DNA from: Fremontodendron californicum
Taxonomy: Eukaryota > Streptophyta > Magnoliopsida > Malvales > Malvaceae
Reading direction: 5' to 3'
Assembly: GCA_030761205.1 (NCBI GenBank)
Contig: JAULJL010000029.1
Location: forward strand, 1,371,501 to 1,435,500
DNA: 64,000 nt
The notes beneath the pieces were generated by a model. That model made no database searches, was not told the origin of the DNA, and worked only from the letters and a program-made list of their open reading frames with translations. How positions within the stretch are numbered: the stretch's first letter is position 1; each line of letters begins with the position of its first letter. Below, one piece after another: positions 11,610-20,715 of the stretch. Made by a program: the position numbers and the translations under genes.

Positions 11610-13337
11610 GATTGTTGCTAGTCCCTAGCAACGACTCAATAAAAATAAAATAAGAAAATCTAATCTAATCCATTTTCGTAGGAAATCACGGTGGCACTTA
11701 GCATGTGACACAAGCCTTTAAACCCCTAGGTGTCCCTAGTGGACGAGTTTAGTCTCGTGAGGGTTTACTAGAACGATACCCACAAACATTGAAAAACTAA
11801 AATATAAATAAACTACATATACTAAAAATATTTACTCCTAATCCTTTCAATACAAATTAGAGACAATATTTGAACAAGTCTTATAAACTAATCAATAGCT
11901 TAAAGAATTTCACAAAAAATCATGCTTGAATGTAAATTGTTTGAGTTAAGCCAATATTAACATAACATATTTCAATCAAAATAGTGCACATTCAAACTTA
12001 ATCTCAACTTCTCACATGGGATACTCTCATTATTTTCACTCTTTAAAGTAGTGGTAAAGTGTTTACACTCAATCAATCTCATGAAAATAGTTCTACCATA
12101 TGCTTGCTTGTCTACCTATTCTCCACTAAAAGATCATGCAACTTCATAAATCAAGAGGTCTTTAATCAAGGTTGTAATGGGGCCAAGAGGTAATAATGTG
12201 GTTAAAGAATAAAAAGGAAAATATATCACAAACATTCCAAAGACTTCATAGAATTTAGAGACAAAATAAGATTTTGCAAATAAAACTTTCTCAATATTCT
12301 TTAGAAGTACATAATCACATAGGCTGAATATTTCATGTTGAGCCTTTACTTCATTCTAACCAACTTTCGAACATCTTTTTCTTTTCTTTAACTAGAAGTT
12401 CAAGAGATTATTCATATATATATATTTTTTTTTACATAGGAATGTATTTTCCAGTATTCCATTTCTTTTTCTCTTGACTTTTCTTTTCTTTTCCCCCCAC
12501 ACTTATTTCTTGTTTCTAACCAAAAAATATCCCTTGTCTTTGCAACTTGTCTCAAATCATGCTAATTCATCTTTGGAACAAAGGTAAAGATATAAGTATA
12601 TTTAGGTTAGGGACAAGTTATGGTTACCAAAGAGATAGCTTATTCAATGTAGGCTCAAATTGGTTCACTAAGGGTGTGTTCTCTTGGAACATCAATAAGG
12701 GATGGCTGTTTGGCTCTGGTTATAATCCTAATGCCTCTATCATATTCATGTTGTCACATGCATCAATATAGTCTCAAACGGTTTAAAGCAAGTTCTAGAG
12801 AATCATGTAATCATAAGAGCACTCAAGAAAGAAATTAGATTGATTTGTATAATGCATCAATCATTTTAGGCTCAAAAACTCACAATGATGATTATACAAG
12901 TCAGTTTTAAGTCTAAACATGCTTCTTTCTCAATCAACATATCATATTAACATTGGCTCATAAAAATTAGTATCAAGCTTAATTCTCATGAAAATGTTCT
13001 CACTAGTAACCAGTTTAGACCTATGCAATTCATATCTCATCATTGTATTAAAAAGGAACTAAAACACACTAAAAATAATAATAATAAAGACTCATAAAAA
13101 AAAAATAGTAGACGAAAATAAAAGAAATCCTAAATCATTCCCCCCACACTTAATTCTTACATTGTCCTCAATGTAAGTCTATTAACCCAAATGAAAGAAT
13201 CATGTGTAAGAGAAAAGAACTAATAACATAAGAATAGGAACAACTAGACTCAAAACAAAACAAAACAAACTCATGCAACCTAAATAATCCTAAAATACTA
13301 AAGAAAAATTAACAAGTAAACATAAAAAGATTAAAAT
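11610..13337 (-). other. Non-coding internal region of the retrotransposon
   Basis: Between the PPT and the cargo. No protein similarity was seen in either strand. A short inverted repeat (GTTGCTAG...CTAGCAAC) follows the PPT at about 11615-11633. Two further PPT-like tracts lie near 12494 and 13139. Confidence 0.6.
13050..13330. repeat. Direct repeat flanking the cargo (proximal copy)
   Basis: Contains a CCCCCCACACTTAATTC tract, then ACATTGTCCTCAATGT, then AAGAGAAAAGAACTA. The same order, with divergence, is seen at about 15400-15640. The two copies bracket the cysteine-rich and LOG ORFs. Confidence 0.65.
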
Positions 13338-13560
13338 CAAACTGACAAGGTATGTCTCAAGTCTCCCTTACTCAGACCTTGTTCAGAATGAATACTTCTA
13401 AATTGCTTAAAACACAACAAACTTTTTTTTTTTTTTTGAAAAGAAGAAATCAAACTGACAAGGTATGTCTCAAGTCTCCCTTACTCAGACCTTGTTCAGA
13501 ATGAATACTTCTAAATGGCTTAAAACACAACAAATTTTTTTTTTTTTTTAAATTAGCAAA
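13338..13560. repeat. 113-bp tandem duplication
   Basis: The segment starting caaactgacaaggtatgtct occurs at 13338 and again at 13451. The copies are almost identical apart from T-run length and one or two bases. It is non-coding. Confidence 0.85.
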
Positions 13561-13699
13561 ATATGTCCCTTACCCCATACTAAAATATGACATTGTCCCC
13601 AATGTCAAATTTTAAAGGTAGGATTTAGGAGATATTACCTGCAGAGGTTGCTAACCACTTATTATAACTGAGACACAACAAACAAAATGTTAGATAATG

Positions 13700-14347
13700 T
13701 CACAAAGACAAAGTGCAATCCACTCCTTGCTCGTCCATATCTCTTTTTCTTTTTCTGAGCGTTTGCGAAACAACCGTAGCAGATAAACACTCATAAGCTT
13801 GGAGCTTTTTGAGTAAATCTTCAATGGTTGTAGCAGAAATTATGGTTCTCCTTGCCTCTGAAAACATGAATCCATTATCCACAGCATTATCTAAATATGA
13901 AAGCAAATTACTTAAATAACCATTAATATTAAGCAAACCAATGGGTTTCTTATTTGTGACCAAAGATGACCAAGAAGCCACGCAAGCTATTTCTTCCAAT
14001 GTACCCAGACCTCCTGGTAAAGCAATGAATGCATCGGAAGAATGGTACATGATTGTCATCCGTTCAGGGATACTCCAGACTTGTATTTCCTTACCCACGG
14101 TAGGTCCACAAAAACTTGTGAATAGTTTTGGCACGATTCCTAGAACTGGACTTCCTCCGGCGTGTGCTGCTGTAGCGACTGCTCCCATTAAACCCGTACT
14201 ACCGCCTCCATAAATCAAGTGGATCTTTTGTTGGGCAAGTATTACTCCAACTCTTATGGCTTCATCAGCGAATATGTTATTTTTCCCTGGATAAGCACCT
14301 CCAAAGACACAAATTTTTTTAATGCGCTGGGATGAAGTACTTTCCAT
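13700..14347 (-). CDS. LONELY GUY-like cytokinin riboside 5'-monophosphate phosphoribohydrolase, carried by the retrotransposon
   Basis: Intact 215-residue frame, a normal length for LOG. LOG enzymes release active cytokinin base from the nucleotide form. The nucleotide-binding start is ICVFGGAYPGK (residues 12-22), followed by IYGGGSTGLMG (45-55), and the hallmark PGGLGTLEE is at 111-119 with Glu119. Arg96 sits where family members have their catalytic Arg, but the adjoining Lys of the usual 'RK' is Met, and the N-terminal Cys-Gly-Ser is Phe-Gly-Gly-Ala, so this is a divergent LOG. The ATG at 14347 was preferred over one at 14533 because family similarity starts there. No introns. It is in sense with the element, after the cysteine-rich ORF. 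A TATA-like CTATATAT lies at about 14390-14400 and a TTTCAG possible splice acceptor about 20 bases before the ATG. The C-terminus is Arg/Lys-rich. Confidence 0.88.
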   Translation of the reverse strand: MESTSSQRIKKICVFGGAYPGKNNIFADEAIRVGVILAQQKIHLIYGGGSTGLMGAVATAAHAGGSPVLGIVPKLFTSFCGPTVGKEIQVWSIPERMTIMYHSSDAFIALPGGLGTLEEIACVASWSSLVTNKKPIGLLNINGYLSNLLSYLDNAVDNGFMFSEARRTIISATTIEDLLKKLQAYECLSATVVSQTLRKRKRDMDEQGVDCTLSL

Positions 14348-14708
14348 TTTTTTTTTTCGAGTGCCTGAAAGAGAATGAGTACATGGTGTAATATATAGAG
14401 GACTGAGTAGTGAATCAGACAAGAGTAATAATGTCGCCGAAAGTGTATCTGACCTGTCAGAAGAAAATGTTAACCTAACAAAAGATTTTTGCGTGATTTC
14501 AGGAAGAAAATCAAAAAGAGAAGAAAAAATCAACCGTAAAAGACAAATTAAAAAAACGAGAATAATTACACAAATCGAACAACACGTAAATTAAACCAAA
14601 ATAAAGTTATTGCAAATCAAACCAAAAGCTGAGAAGTCATTTATTGTAGTTGTGATTGTGGCTCACATCTTCCTCTGGTTTTACGTCCAGAAACGGCTTA
14701 AACGCCTT
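14348..14708 (-). promoter_or_regulatory. Spacer between the two cargo ORFs with possible promoter and splice acceptor
   Basis: Read on the minus strand it contains a T-rich tract, a CTCTATATATTACACC TATA-like box about 45-50 bases before the LOG ATG, and CATTCTCTTTCAG, a plausible 3' splice site. The frame upstream of the ATG stays open to 14533 but has no family similarity. The signals are visible; use is inferred. Confidence 0.4.
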
Positions 14709-15245
14709 CTATGAGTCGAGGATATGCTTCCCATCCAGTTTTCTTACAAGCTGGCAAACAGGGTCTTTTAACATCAGATTCCCAAGATGTTGCCATTCCC
14801 TTTGGAATTGCGGCCATAAATCAAGAATTTCTCTTTGTACGTCTCCACTAGGATGCGTCTCAAGAGAAAGTTGGATATTACCCAAATTCTCCTTACTCAG
14901 TCCATCCTTAATGAATTCAATTTTATCATCTCGATTAGAGGACGGAATCCCAATTGAACGACATTTACCGTAACACGTCCATCGTGCACATTTGTGGCAA
15001 TTTGAACTCATGCGCTTTGCTCGTCGCTTCTTTGCAAAAGTGCTTCTACCTGTACCTGGTAAATGCAAAACAGGAAGATATTCATCTTCACGTACCTTGG
15101 CATCAATTATCCAACGTATGTCGTCAGGAATCCCTTTGTGCATAAGCATTCTTAATCTTTCAAGTCGAACTTGGTAAAGCTTCCGTAAAATATTTCGAGG
15201 AAAAGGAGGAAATCGTTTCTGCAATCTTGTGAGAATATCATCCAT
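14709..15245 (-). CDS. Cysteine-rich protein resembling plant-virus nucleic-acid-binding proteins (NABP)
   Basis: Intact 178-residue frame. The centre has GRS (66-68), a basic run AKKRRAKR (71-78), then Cys83-His84-x-Cys86, Cys91 and Cys95: a compact zinc-finger-like cluster right after an arginine/lysine-rich stretch. A hydrophobic 'GIPDDIRWII' segment (38-47) precedes it, and DKIEFIKDG (107-115) follows. This order matches the cysteine-rich nucleic-acid-binding proteins of flexiviruses (carla- and vitivirus type), which bind nucleic acid and often suppress silencing or act in the nucleus. The C-terminal 60 residues are unfamiliar. Assignment rests on motif order only; a plant zinc-finger protein is the alternative. 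It is in sense with the retrotransposon, between the gag-like and LOG ORFs. A TATATAAAT box lies about 50 bases upstream, and TTTTTTTTCAG directly precedes the ATG. Confidence 0.55.
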   Translation of the reverse strand: MDDILTRLQKRFPPFPRNILRKLYQVRLERLRMLMHKGIPDDIRWIIDAKVREDEYLPVLHLPGTGRSTFAKKRRAKRMSSNCHKCARWTCYGKCRSIGIPSSNRDDKIEFIKDGLSKENLGNIQLSLETHPSGDVQREILDLWPQFQREWQHLGNLMLKDPVCQLVRKLDGKHILDS

Positions 15246-15310
15246 CCTGAAAAAAAATGAAAAAAATTGAAAGAGAAATTGGAAGAGAAATTTATATACA
15301 ATATCAGTTT
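15246..15310 (-). promoter_or_regulatory. TATA-like box and 3' splice-site-like tract before the cysteine-rich ORF
   Basis: On the minus strand GTATATAAATTTC is followed by a long pyrimidine tract ending TTTCAG|G immediately before the ATG at 15245. It could be a promoter plus leader, or an acceptor for splicing from an upstream donor in the element RNA. Confidence 0.4.
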
Positions 15311-15399
15311 TGTGGGTAGCTGATGGAACCGATTTAAATAATCACGGAGTACCGTTATCCGCCATTTAACCGGGGTTAAAAAAAAATTATATTTACATC

Positions 15400-15640
15400 T
15401 AGTTATTTTCAAAACAAGGATCAGAAAGAAAAACAACATAAAAAAAAACTCAAAAACAAAACACTCTAAATAAAATCCTAAATTCTTCCCCCCAAACATA
15501 ATTCTTACATTGTCCTCAATGTAATGCTATAATCCCAATGCAAGAATTATATGTAAGAGAAAAGAACTATTAAACAAAAGAAACTTATGCAGCCTAAATG
15601 AACTTAAAAACAGTAAACACAATTAACAAAGAAACATAAG
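15400..15640. repeat. Direct repeat flanking the cargo (distal copy)
   Basis: Divergent copy of 13050-13330: TTCCCCCCAAACATAATTC, then ACATTGTCCTCAATGT, then AAGAGAAAAGAACTA. It contains the palindrome ACATTG-TCCT-CAATGT. Confidence 0.65.
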
Positions 15641-15775
15641 AAATAAAAATAAAAAAATAAAAATAATAAAAGAAAAAGAAAAAGAAAGAGAAAGCAAATC
15701 TGAATATGGAAGGTTGGCAATTTCATCTTTAATTGGGCTGCCTTCCCAATTAACACTTGAGTTAGTGTTTTGAAT

Positions 15776-16714
15776 CTAACCAACACCCCTTCTTGGCTTT
15801 TTAGGCTTGTCATGCTCATACATGAAATTTCCCAAATTTATGCGTTTGAGAGGTAGCTTTCTTTGCACAACAGTGGATGCATTCTCCATTACAAGTATTA
15901 TTCCATCATCCTTGGTGGTGCATATCTCATCGAGGAATGGTGCATCTTTTGGTACTTGTTGAATGACATCCACAAACAAACTGTTTAAGGTTTCCAGCGT
16001 GTCTTGTTCATGTTCATCCTCCTTGAACTTTGCGAATCTACTAGGAAAAGGTGGAGAAGAAACATTAGTAAAAATTGGAATCTCAAACGTTACTTTAGGT
16101 GCCGAAATACTCTTATTTGGATCATTGGCTTCATTATCCTCAAGAATAGAATTCATCTCTAATTTTGTCTCATCCTCATCTTGTTCCTCATTCCTCAAGG
16201 TCACAATAGTAGTATTCTCCTTTGGGTTAATCATTGTTTGGGCAGAGAGTTCTTCAGATCTTTGTGCTACCCATACCACCATACTACTAGCCAATAGGCT
16301 CATTTGCCTTTCCAAACTCTGGATGCTTGCCCTTGTTTCCTGTTGAAATTGCAAAGTATTAGTAACAAGAAAATCGACAAGATCTTCTAAAGAAGTACCT
16401 GAGTTTTGAGTCATATGTGGTGGTTGAAGAAGATCTGGTTCTTGAGACCATGATTGATTGAAGCTAGATGGATGAGTGTAATTGGCATAAGGATCTACTT
16501 CTTGGTAATTTTCTGAGTAGCCATAATTAGTATGATCCCACCATCCCTCATGGTAAGTGTTTGAGTAATGATCATACTGTTGGTCTTGGAACACTTGATA
16601 GCCTTGACATCCTTCCATGGCCAATTGTTGAACTGGGGAGGTGAGATTGGCTTGTTGATTCTCCATGTTCATGTATGCCACCAACTCTTCAAGTGTTAGA
16701 TTGCTCAATTCCAT
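15776..16714 (-). CDS. Gag C-terminal-like protein of the retrotransposon
   Basis: Intact 312-residue frame starting 117 bases inside the PBS. Residues 40-100 are rich in Tyr/Asn/Trp/Ser. Residues 107-145 (SLEDLVDFLVTNTLQFQQET...) form a predicted amphipathic coiled coil typical of the C-terminal part of plant Athila-like Gag. The PPFPSRFAKFK (221-231) and QVPKDAPFLDEI (253-264) stretches match the Gag-protease junction of these elements. The capsid domain and the CCHC knuckle are missing, and no protease, RT or integrase follows. The frame ends in a Lys/Arg-rich tail. Probably a retained RNA- or Gag-interaction region that helps packaging by an autonomous partner; that role is inferred. Confidence 0.75.
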   Translation of the reverse strand: MELSNLTLEELVAYMNMENQQANLTSPVQQLAMEGCQGYQVFQDQQYDHYSNTYHEGWWDHTNYGYSENYQEVDPYANYTHPSSFNQSWSQEPDLLQPPHMTQNSGTSLEDLVDFLVTNTLQFQQETRASIQSLERQMSLLASSMVVWVAQRSEELSAQTMINPKENTTIVTLRNEEQDEDETKLEMNSILEDNEANDPNKSISAPKVTFEIPIFTNVSSPPFPSRFAKFKEDEHEQDTLETLNSLFVDVIQQVPKDAPFLDEICTTKDDGIILVMENASTVVQRKLPLKRINLGNFMYEHDKPKKPRRGVG

Positions 16715-16830
16715 CGTTCTTTTTTTTTTTTTTCAAAATTTGATAAGAAAAACCCGTATGTACAAGAAAATAAAACTCATTAGAACTGAAAATAAGAATA
16801 AACCAAGTAACAAATAAACTAAAGAAAACA

Positions 16831-16849
16831 ATCCCCGACAACGGCGCCA
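16831..16849 (-). other. Primer-binding site (PBS)
   Basis: On the minus strand TGGCGCCGTTGTCGGGGAT, six bases inside the 5' LTR. TGG pairs with the tRNA CCA end. This is the PBS type of Athila-like plant elements, usually assigned to tRNA-Asp. Confidence 0.85.
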
Positions 16850-17061
16850 AAAATTTGATGCACCCAAAAGAGTGTATCTTATTTAACCTTGCACTAAAAA
16901 GATCAATTGTAAGTATAATGATTAGCAAGGGTCGAGTCCTCAGGGATTGGGTTTTAATCTATGAGTTATTAGTTTATAACTTATGTTCAAAGAGAACAAT
17001 AAAAGAAAAGGGGTTTTTGAAGCCAGATTTAAACTAAAGTAAATAATAAGAATAAGATGCA

Positions 17062-17170
17062 AGGCGGTATAACCAGCCAATAAAAATATATATACTAAAT
17101 TAGGCGGTATAACCAGGCAATAAAAATATATATACTAAATTAGGCGGTATAACCAGCCAATAAAAATAAA
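17062..17170. repeat. 40-bp tandem repeat in the 5' LTR (three copies)
   Basis: Units begin AGGCGGTATAACCAG at 17062, 17102 and 17142. The partner LTR has four units. Confidence 0.9.
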
Positions 17171-18015
17171 TATACTTTTAAAAATAAGCAAACTAGAAAA
17201 GTAAGAAAACAAGTAAGTAAGAAGAATCAAATATGAAAAATATGGTTAAGGTTTCATTCTCCACCACTAGACATCATTAAGAATCAATTTCAGATCTATC
17301 AATATCAACCAACTATCAAAGTTAACAACCGTAGATAACAACAAGCTCTGTTATCCCAATCTTTCCTTAGTTTGTCGTTAAATAGAACAAGCTCTCTATT
17401 TAATCTCTAACCATTAAACAACCTAGAATAAGCTCTCTAAATTCAATTTAATGGCAGCTTTATGATGAGAAAGATAGGTTGATCTAAGCAACAAACACAT
17501 AAGCTCGGATTGTTCAACTTAGGTTATGTTCCACTTTGCAATTATTGAAAACTTGACCATAATCATTAATCACAAATTGCCACTTATGAATAGGAAATCA
17601 AGACAATTACACGGATCAAGACTCCTAGACTAGCAATAGATAATTATCAAGATCTATCTAGTTGTACACCTAAATAAATCAAGACAACATCATGAACAAT
17701 TCTTGTAGAAGAACATAAGCAATTTTGATAGAAAATTAATGATAGATAGAATCTGAAAATCAATCACAAAACATGTCTAGGGCTTTGAAATCACCCTTAA
17801 CCAAATAGAAATTTAGCCTAGCATAGGCATTGTAAACATAAACATAAAATTAAAGAGAATCTAAGAAGGAAATAAAAGAAAGAAAGAAGAAGAAGAAAAT
17901 AAAGAAAAAGAAAACTAGAGAAAAGAAAGAAGAAGAAAACTTAGAGAATTTTATTACAATGGCTAATATCCTACCAATGTACAATATGATCCTCTACAAT
18001 CATCCAAGGCCCTCT

Positions 18016-18023
18016 ATTTATAC
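18016..18023 (-). promoter_or_regulatory. TATA box of the 5' LTR
   Basis: On the minus strand GTATAAATAGAGGGCC, a near-ideal plant TATA box, in the LTR that should drive the element RNA. The same box is in the 3' LTR at 10761-10768. Transcription would start roughly 25-35 bases further along the minus strand. Confidence 0.7.
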
Positions 18024-18849
18024 AAATTTTGGAGGGCTAAATGACAAGAGACAAGCTTTACAAATTTCAAAGGTAGGTATAATAGGTGGGTGCATTTTTC
18101 TAACAATTTTCGTCATATTGTAAGACCATTTTGATCAGCCAACTTGATGGTCGATTTTGTCAATCTTGGAGGCCTGATCTGATCACATGGTCTTCTAGAA
18201 AAATGTTCCCCTATGAGTTACTGATTCATAGCCGTTGGAATCAGCTCATTTGCTGATGTGGAGAAGAAGATATGGGCAAAATACGAAAATAGGTCAGCAC
18301 AGACGTCATTGCACATCAGCCAACTTGATGGTTGATTTATTCAATATTGGAGGCTTTATCTGATCACATGGTCTTCTAGACAAATGTTCCCCTATCAGTT
18401 AGTGATCCATAGCCGTTGGAATCAGCTCATTTTCTGATGTGTATCGGACTATATGGTCAAAATACGAAAACTGCTCAGGACAGACGTCATTGCACATCAG
18501 CCAACTTGATGGTTGATTTCGCTAGGGAAAACGACTCCGTTTCAAGAAGTGTAAAAGATGAAAAAGATAGATATGCCTCTTATCTTTGCACGGTTAAAAT
18601 TTCAGCCTTATTGCTGTAGTGAAACTCCAGATATAGCTGATATGGCAAAAGGTGTCAGAACTGGAACTGAACTGGATTTGCCCTTAATTCTAGTAATCTG
18701 AAATCACTCAAAGAAACTTGTGAAAAACACCAAATTACATAAAAATATAAAAGATCATAAACACAATTAGACTAAACAATAATAACTCGTATTTGACACA
18801 AAACAATAATAAAACATAACTAAAAACTATATAATTATACGAGTTATCA

Positions 18850-18854
18850 GTGAT
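18850..18854. repeat. Target-site duplication GTGAT (right)
   Basis: Partner of 9547-9551, directly after the outer end of the 5' LTR (minus-strand element). Confidence 0.93.
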
Positions 18855-19074
18855 ATAATAAATTAATCTCTTACCCGTTATACATGTTATGTAGAATAAA
18901 TGTGTTATTTTTAATTTTAAAATTATAAATATCTTATCATATGATTTAGATTAGCTTGGTCAATTATTATAATATTGACTTGTTGGACGATAATTGTAAC
19001 TAAATTAATAAAATATAGATAATTTTTTATTTTTATAAAGAGATTTTTGGTATTTTATGGTGGTTTTGGACAGT

Positions 19075-19083
19075 GGCTTGTGG
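19075..19083. repeat. Target-site duplication GGCTTGTGG (left)
   Basis: Exact 9-bp match to 20517-20525, bracketing the MULE MITE. Nine bases is the classic Mutator-like TSD length. Confidence 0.9.
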
Positions 19084-20516
19084 GGGTTTTTTACTACAAT
19101 ATAGCAACAAAAAAAAAAATCCTAAATTACCGTTGGTTTCGGATTAATTCCCAAAATACGGCTGTTTTTTTTCAAGCTGGGAAATCGCCATCCCCCATGG
19201 CGATTTCCCAGCGTTAAAATTTGAAAATTTGTAAAAAATACCAAGGGAAATCGCCATGGGGGTTGGCGATTTCCCTTGGTGTTTTTTGCAAATTTTGCAA
19301 AAAAATACCAAGGGAAATCGCCACCCCCCATGGCGATTTCCCTTGGTATTTTTAGCCAATCTTGCTAAAAACATGAAGGGAAATCGCCATGGGGGGTGGC
19401 GATTTCCCTTCATGTATATATTTTTTTTTTCAATTCTTAAGAAAATTTAAAAAACATGTCTCAATAGTGAATTTATTGTGAAAGGGTATGATGAATAAAA
19501 GTTATTTGAAAAAGAGAAATGAATAATTAGAAATTATTATAAAGGATTAGACCTGCTCACGGGCCGGGCAGCCCGGCAGGCTCGAACCGTATTTGGCCGG
19601 GCCCGGGCAAGATAATTTATGTTCCTGGCCGGCCCGGCCCGGAACAGTGATTTTTATTATAATATTATTATTTTATTTAATTTGAATTAAAAAAATAAAA
19701 AAATTATTTTTTTATTCCAATGAACAGTGATTCGGGCTTAAACGGGCGGGCCTGGGCAGAAAAGAAAAAAAATACGGGCCGCGGCCCGGCCCGTCCCATG
19801 AGCACCTCTATAAAGGATATTGTAAAGACAAAATTATCCTTGATAAAAAAACCTTCTCTTCCCTTTTTCTTTTATTTTTTAATTTAATTTTTAATTAAAA
19901 AATAAAAATTCTGAAAATAAAAATTTTTAATTTTAAAAAAAAATAAAATTTTTTATTTACTTTTTTTATTTAAATATTTTATTTTTTAAATTTATTTTCA
20001 ATTAAAATTTTTAAAAAATAATATTTCCTTAATGAAAGAAAAAAAAATAAGTTTTTTCATTAATAGTAATTTTGTCTTTATAATATTTTTTATAATAATT
20101 TCTAATTATTCATTTCTTTTTTTCAAATAACTTTTATTCATTATATCATTTCACAATAAATTTACTATTGAGTCATGTTTTTTAAATTTTCCTAAGAATT
20201 GAAAAAAAATATATACGTGAAGGGAAATCGCCACCCCCCATGGCGATTTCCCTTCATGTTTTTAGCAAATTTTGCTAAAAATACCAAGGGAAATCGCCAT
20301 GGGGGGTGGCGATTTCCCTTGGTATTTTTTTGCAAATTTGCAAAAAACACCAAGGGAAATCGCCATCCCCCATGGCGATTTCCCTTGGTGTTTTTTACAA
20401 ATTTGAAAAAAAAACACGCTGGGAAATCGCCAAAAAGATCCGTATTTTGGGAAATAATCAAAAAGCAACGGTAATTTGATAATTTTTTTTTTTGGCTATA
20501 TTGTAATAAAAAAGCC
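19084..20516. mobile_element. Foldback MULE MITE (non-autonomous)
   Basis: 1433 bp, or about 1170 bp without the nested hAT MITE. The ends GGGTTTTTTACTACAATATAGC and, reversed, GGCTTTTTTATTACAATATAGC begin inverted repeats that run inward for at least 450 bp, so most of the element can fold into one giant hairpin. Each arm carries four GCGATTTCCC palindromes or halves (left: 19176-19212, 19241-19279, 19308-19346, 19374-19412). It has no coding capacity. The ends resemble those of the full MULE at 20716-29380, which or whose relatives could have mobilised it. Confidence 0.9.
19548..19810. mobile_element. hAT MITE nested in the MULE MITE
   Basis: 263 bp, very GC-rich at the ends (GGGCCGGGCAGCCCGG...). 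It starts TAGACCTGCTCACGGG and ends GAGCACCTCTA (reverse TAGAGGTGCTCATGGG). Exact 8-bp TSD TAAAGGAT at 19540-19547 and 19811-19818. Removing it restores the symmetry of the host MITE arms. Confidence 0.92.
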
Positions 20517-20525
20517 GGCTTGTGG
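20517..20525. repeat. Target-site duplication GGCTTGTGG (right)
   Basis: Partner of 19075-19083. Confidence 0.9.
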
Positions 20526-20705
20526 AGGTTTTGGTTGTGGTTGATGGTACTTTATGGTAGGAGATTTGATGGTGGTGACTGGTGATGAGTTGTTTTTGGT
20601 AGTTTTGCCAAACATAGTTTTAGTAGGCAATACCATTTGATAGATGACCTACATGCTACAGCTTCATGCTGGTCCTGTAAAGTAAGATAGTCGTATCGAA
20701 AGATG
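20526..20705. other. Short spacer between two MULE-family elements
   Basis: Unique-looking sequence; its last 50 bases are the left part of the dispersed repeat into which the large MULE inserted. Confidence 0.5.
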
Positions 20706-20715
20706 TATTATTTTT
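20706..20715. repeat. Target-site duplication TATTATTTTT (left)
   Basis: Exact match to 29381-29390. Confidence 0.88.

Larger units (their letters stand above)
9552..18849 (-). mobile_element. Young non-autonomous Athila-type LTR retrotransposon with two cargo ORFs
   Basis: A complete 9.3-kb element. Long direct repeats (9552-11595 and 16856-18849) both start TGATGCACCC and end GAGTTATCA on the plus strand, and are flanked by the exact 5-bp TSD GTGAT. On the minus strand the order is 5' LTR, PBS, gag-like ORF, cysteine-rich ORF, LOG ORF, PPT, 3' LTR. Capsid, protease, reverse transcriptase and integrase are absent, so it must be moved by another element. The PBS (TGGCGCCGTTG...) and the PPT (AAGTGTGGGGGTG) are those of plant Athila-like Ty3/gypsy elements. 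The LTRs differ at only about 8 single bases plus one repeat-unit indel in 2 kb, so the insertion is recent. Confidence 0.95.
16856..18849 (-). repeat. 5' LTR of the cargo-carrying retrotransposon
   Basis: 1994 bp, near-identical partner of 9552-11595. Visible single-base differences include CAAATT for CACATT near the TATA box and GGACTATATGG for GGACGATATGG. Confidence 0.94.

Noticed and set aside
14348..14533. LOG start at the upstream ATG (14533), giving 277 residues
   Set aside because: The added 62 residues have no LOG similarity and span a TATA-like box and a splice-acceptor-like tract.
13941..15177. Plus-strand ORFs over the cargo (13941-14213, 14656-14973 and others)
   Set aside because: Antisense shadows of the LOG and cysteine-rich frames.
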